Shown here one piece after another: positions 5,029-5,048 of a stretch of 5,048 nucleotides of DNA. The first letter of the stretch is position 1; every line of letters begins with the position of its first letter. Origin of the DNA: an uncultured bacterium (lineage in GTDB: Bacteria > Bacillota > Clostridia > Oscillospirales > Oscillospiraceae); assembly GCA_905214155.1 (NCBI GenBank), contig CAJMLC010000139.1, positions 1 through 5,048 of the forward strand. Direction: 5' to 3'. The position numbers were made by a program, and so were the translations under genes. The notes beneath the pieces were generated by a model, which was not told the DNA's origin, ran no database searches, and saw only the letters and a list, made by a program, of their open reading frames with translations.

Positions 5029-5048
5029 TCTAGGGGCAGACAGGGATT
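5029..5048. repeat. Possible start of another intergenic repeat copy
   Basis: taggggcagac (5031-5041) matches, with one change, the reverse complement of the repeat at the left edge of the window (taggggcggac, minus strand of 58-68). It would be a related copy in the opposite orientation, cut by the window end. The match is short, so this is tentative. Confidence 0.25.

Noticed and set aside
1..5048. CRISPR array, tRNA, rRNA or defence-system genes
   Set aside because: No regularly spaced repeats, no tRNA-like cloverleaf and no defence-associated domains were seen on either strand.

Overview
The window looks like a piece of a GC-rich Bacillota chromosome, most likely a gut-type clostridium (Oscillospiraceae-like). 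Four things point this way: Gram-positive style AGGAGG/GGGAGG ribosome binding sites, sigma-A promoters with extended -10 elements, a lipoprotein signal, and two exact copies of the Bacillus-type parS palindrome. The lineage is inferred from sequence style and gene content; no search could be run.

Layout. Bases 1-96 hold fragments of an intergenic repeat (two copies of gcccctacaa, one attached to a hairpin). Bases 97-252 hold a broken second copy of the 5' end of rnhA: its first 17 residues are identical to those of the intact gene but written with many different synonymous codons, and it then runs into a roughly 96-bp hairpin-rich repeat. Intact rnhA (ribonuclease HI) follows at 264-701. A perfect 17-bp hairpin fills the short gap between rnhA and the convergent rlmD (23S rRNA m5U methyltransferase, minus strand, 738-2090). 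Upstream of rlmD, two perfect parS sites 39 bp apart lie in the 70-bp gap before a small minus-strand lipoprotein gene (2161-2706). Divergent from the lipoprotein gene, with overlapping -35 elements, is a COG1313-type (PflX-like) radical SAM gene (2802-3686). The last unit is lexA (3783-4361), with its own promoter and a LexA-box-like operator, followed 17 nt later by a LUD-domain gene (4379-4978) and a rho-independent terminator (4993-5019).

How it fits together. Most genes are housekeeping: RNA-DNA hybrid removal, rRNA modification and the SOS repressor. The LUD gene is probably co-transcribed with lexA and so may be under SOS control. The parS pair marks a ParB (Spo0J) loading site and suggests the window lies in the origin-proximal part of the chromosome. 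No new defence system, CRISPR array, tRNA or rRNA was seen. The most notable points are the paired parS sites and the rnhA remnant fused to a repeat element.
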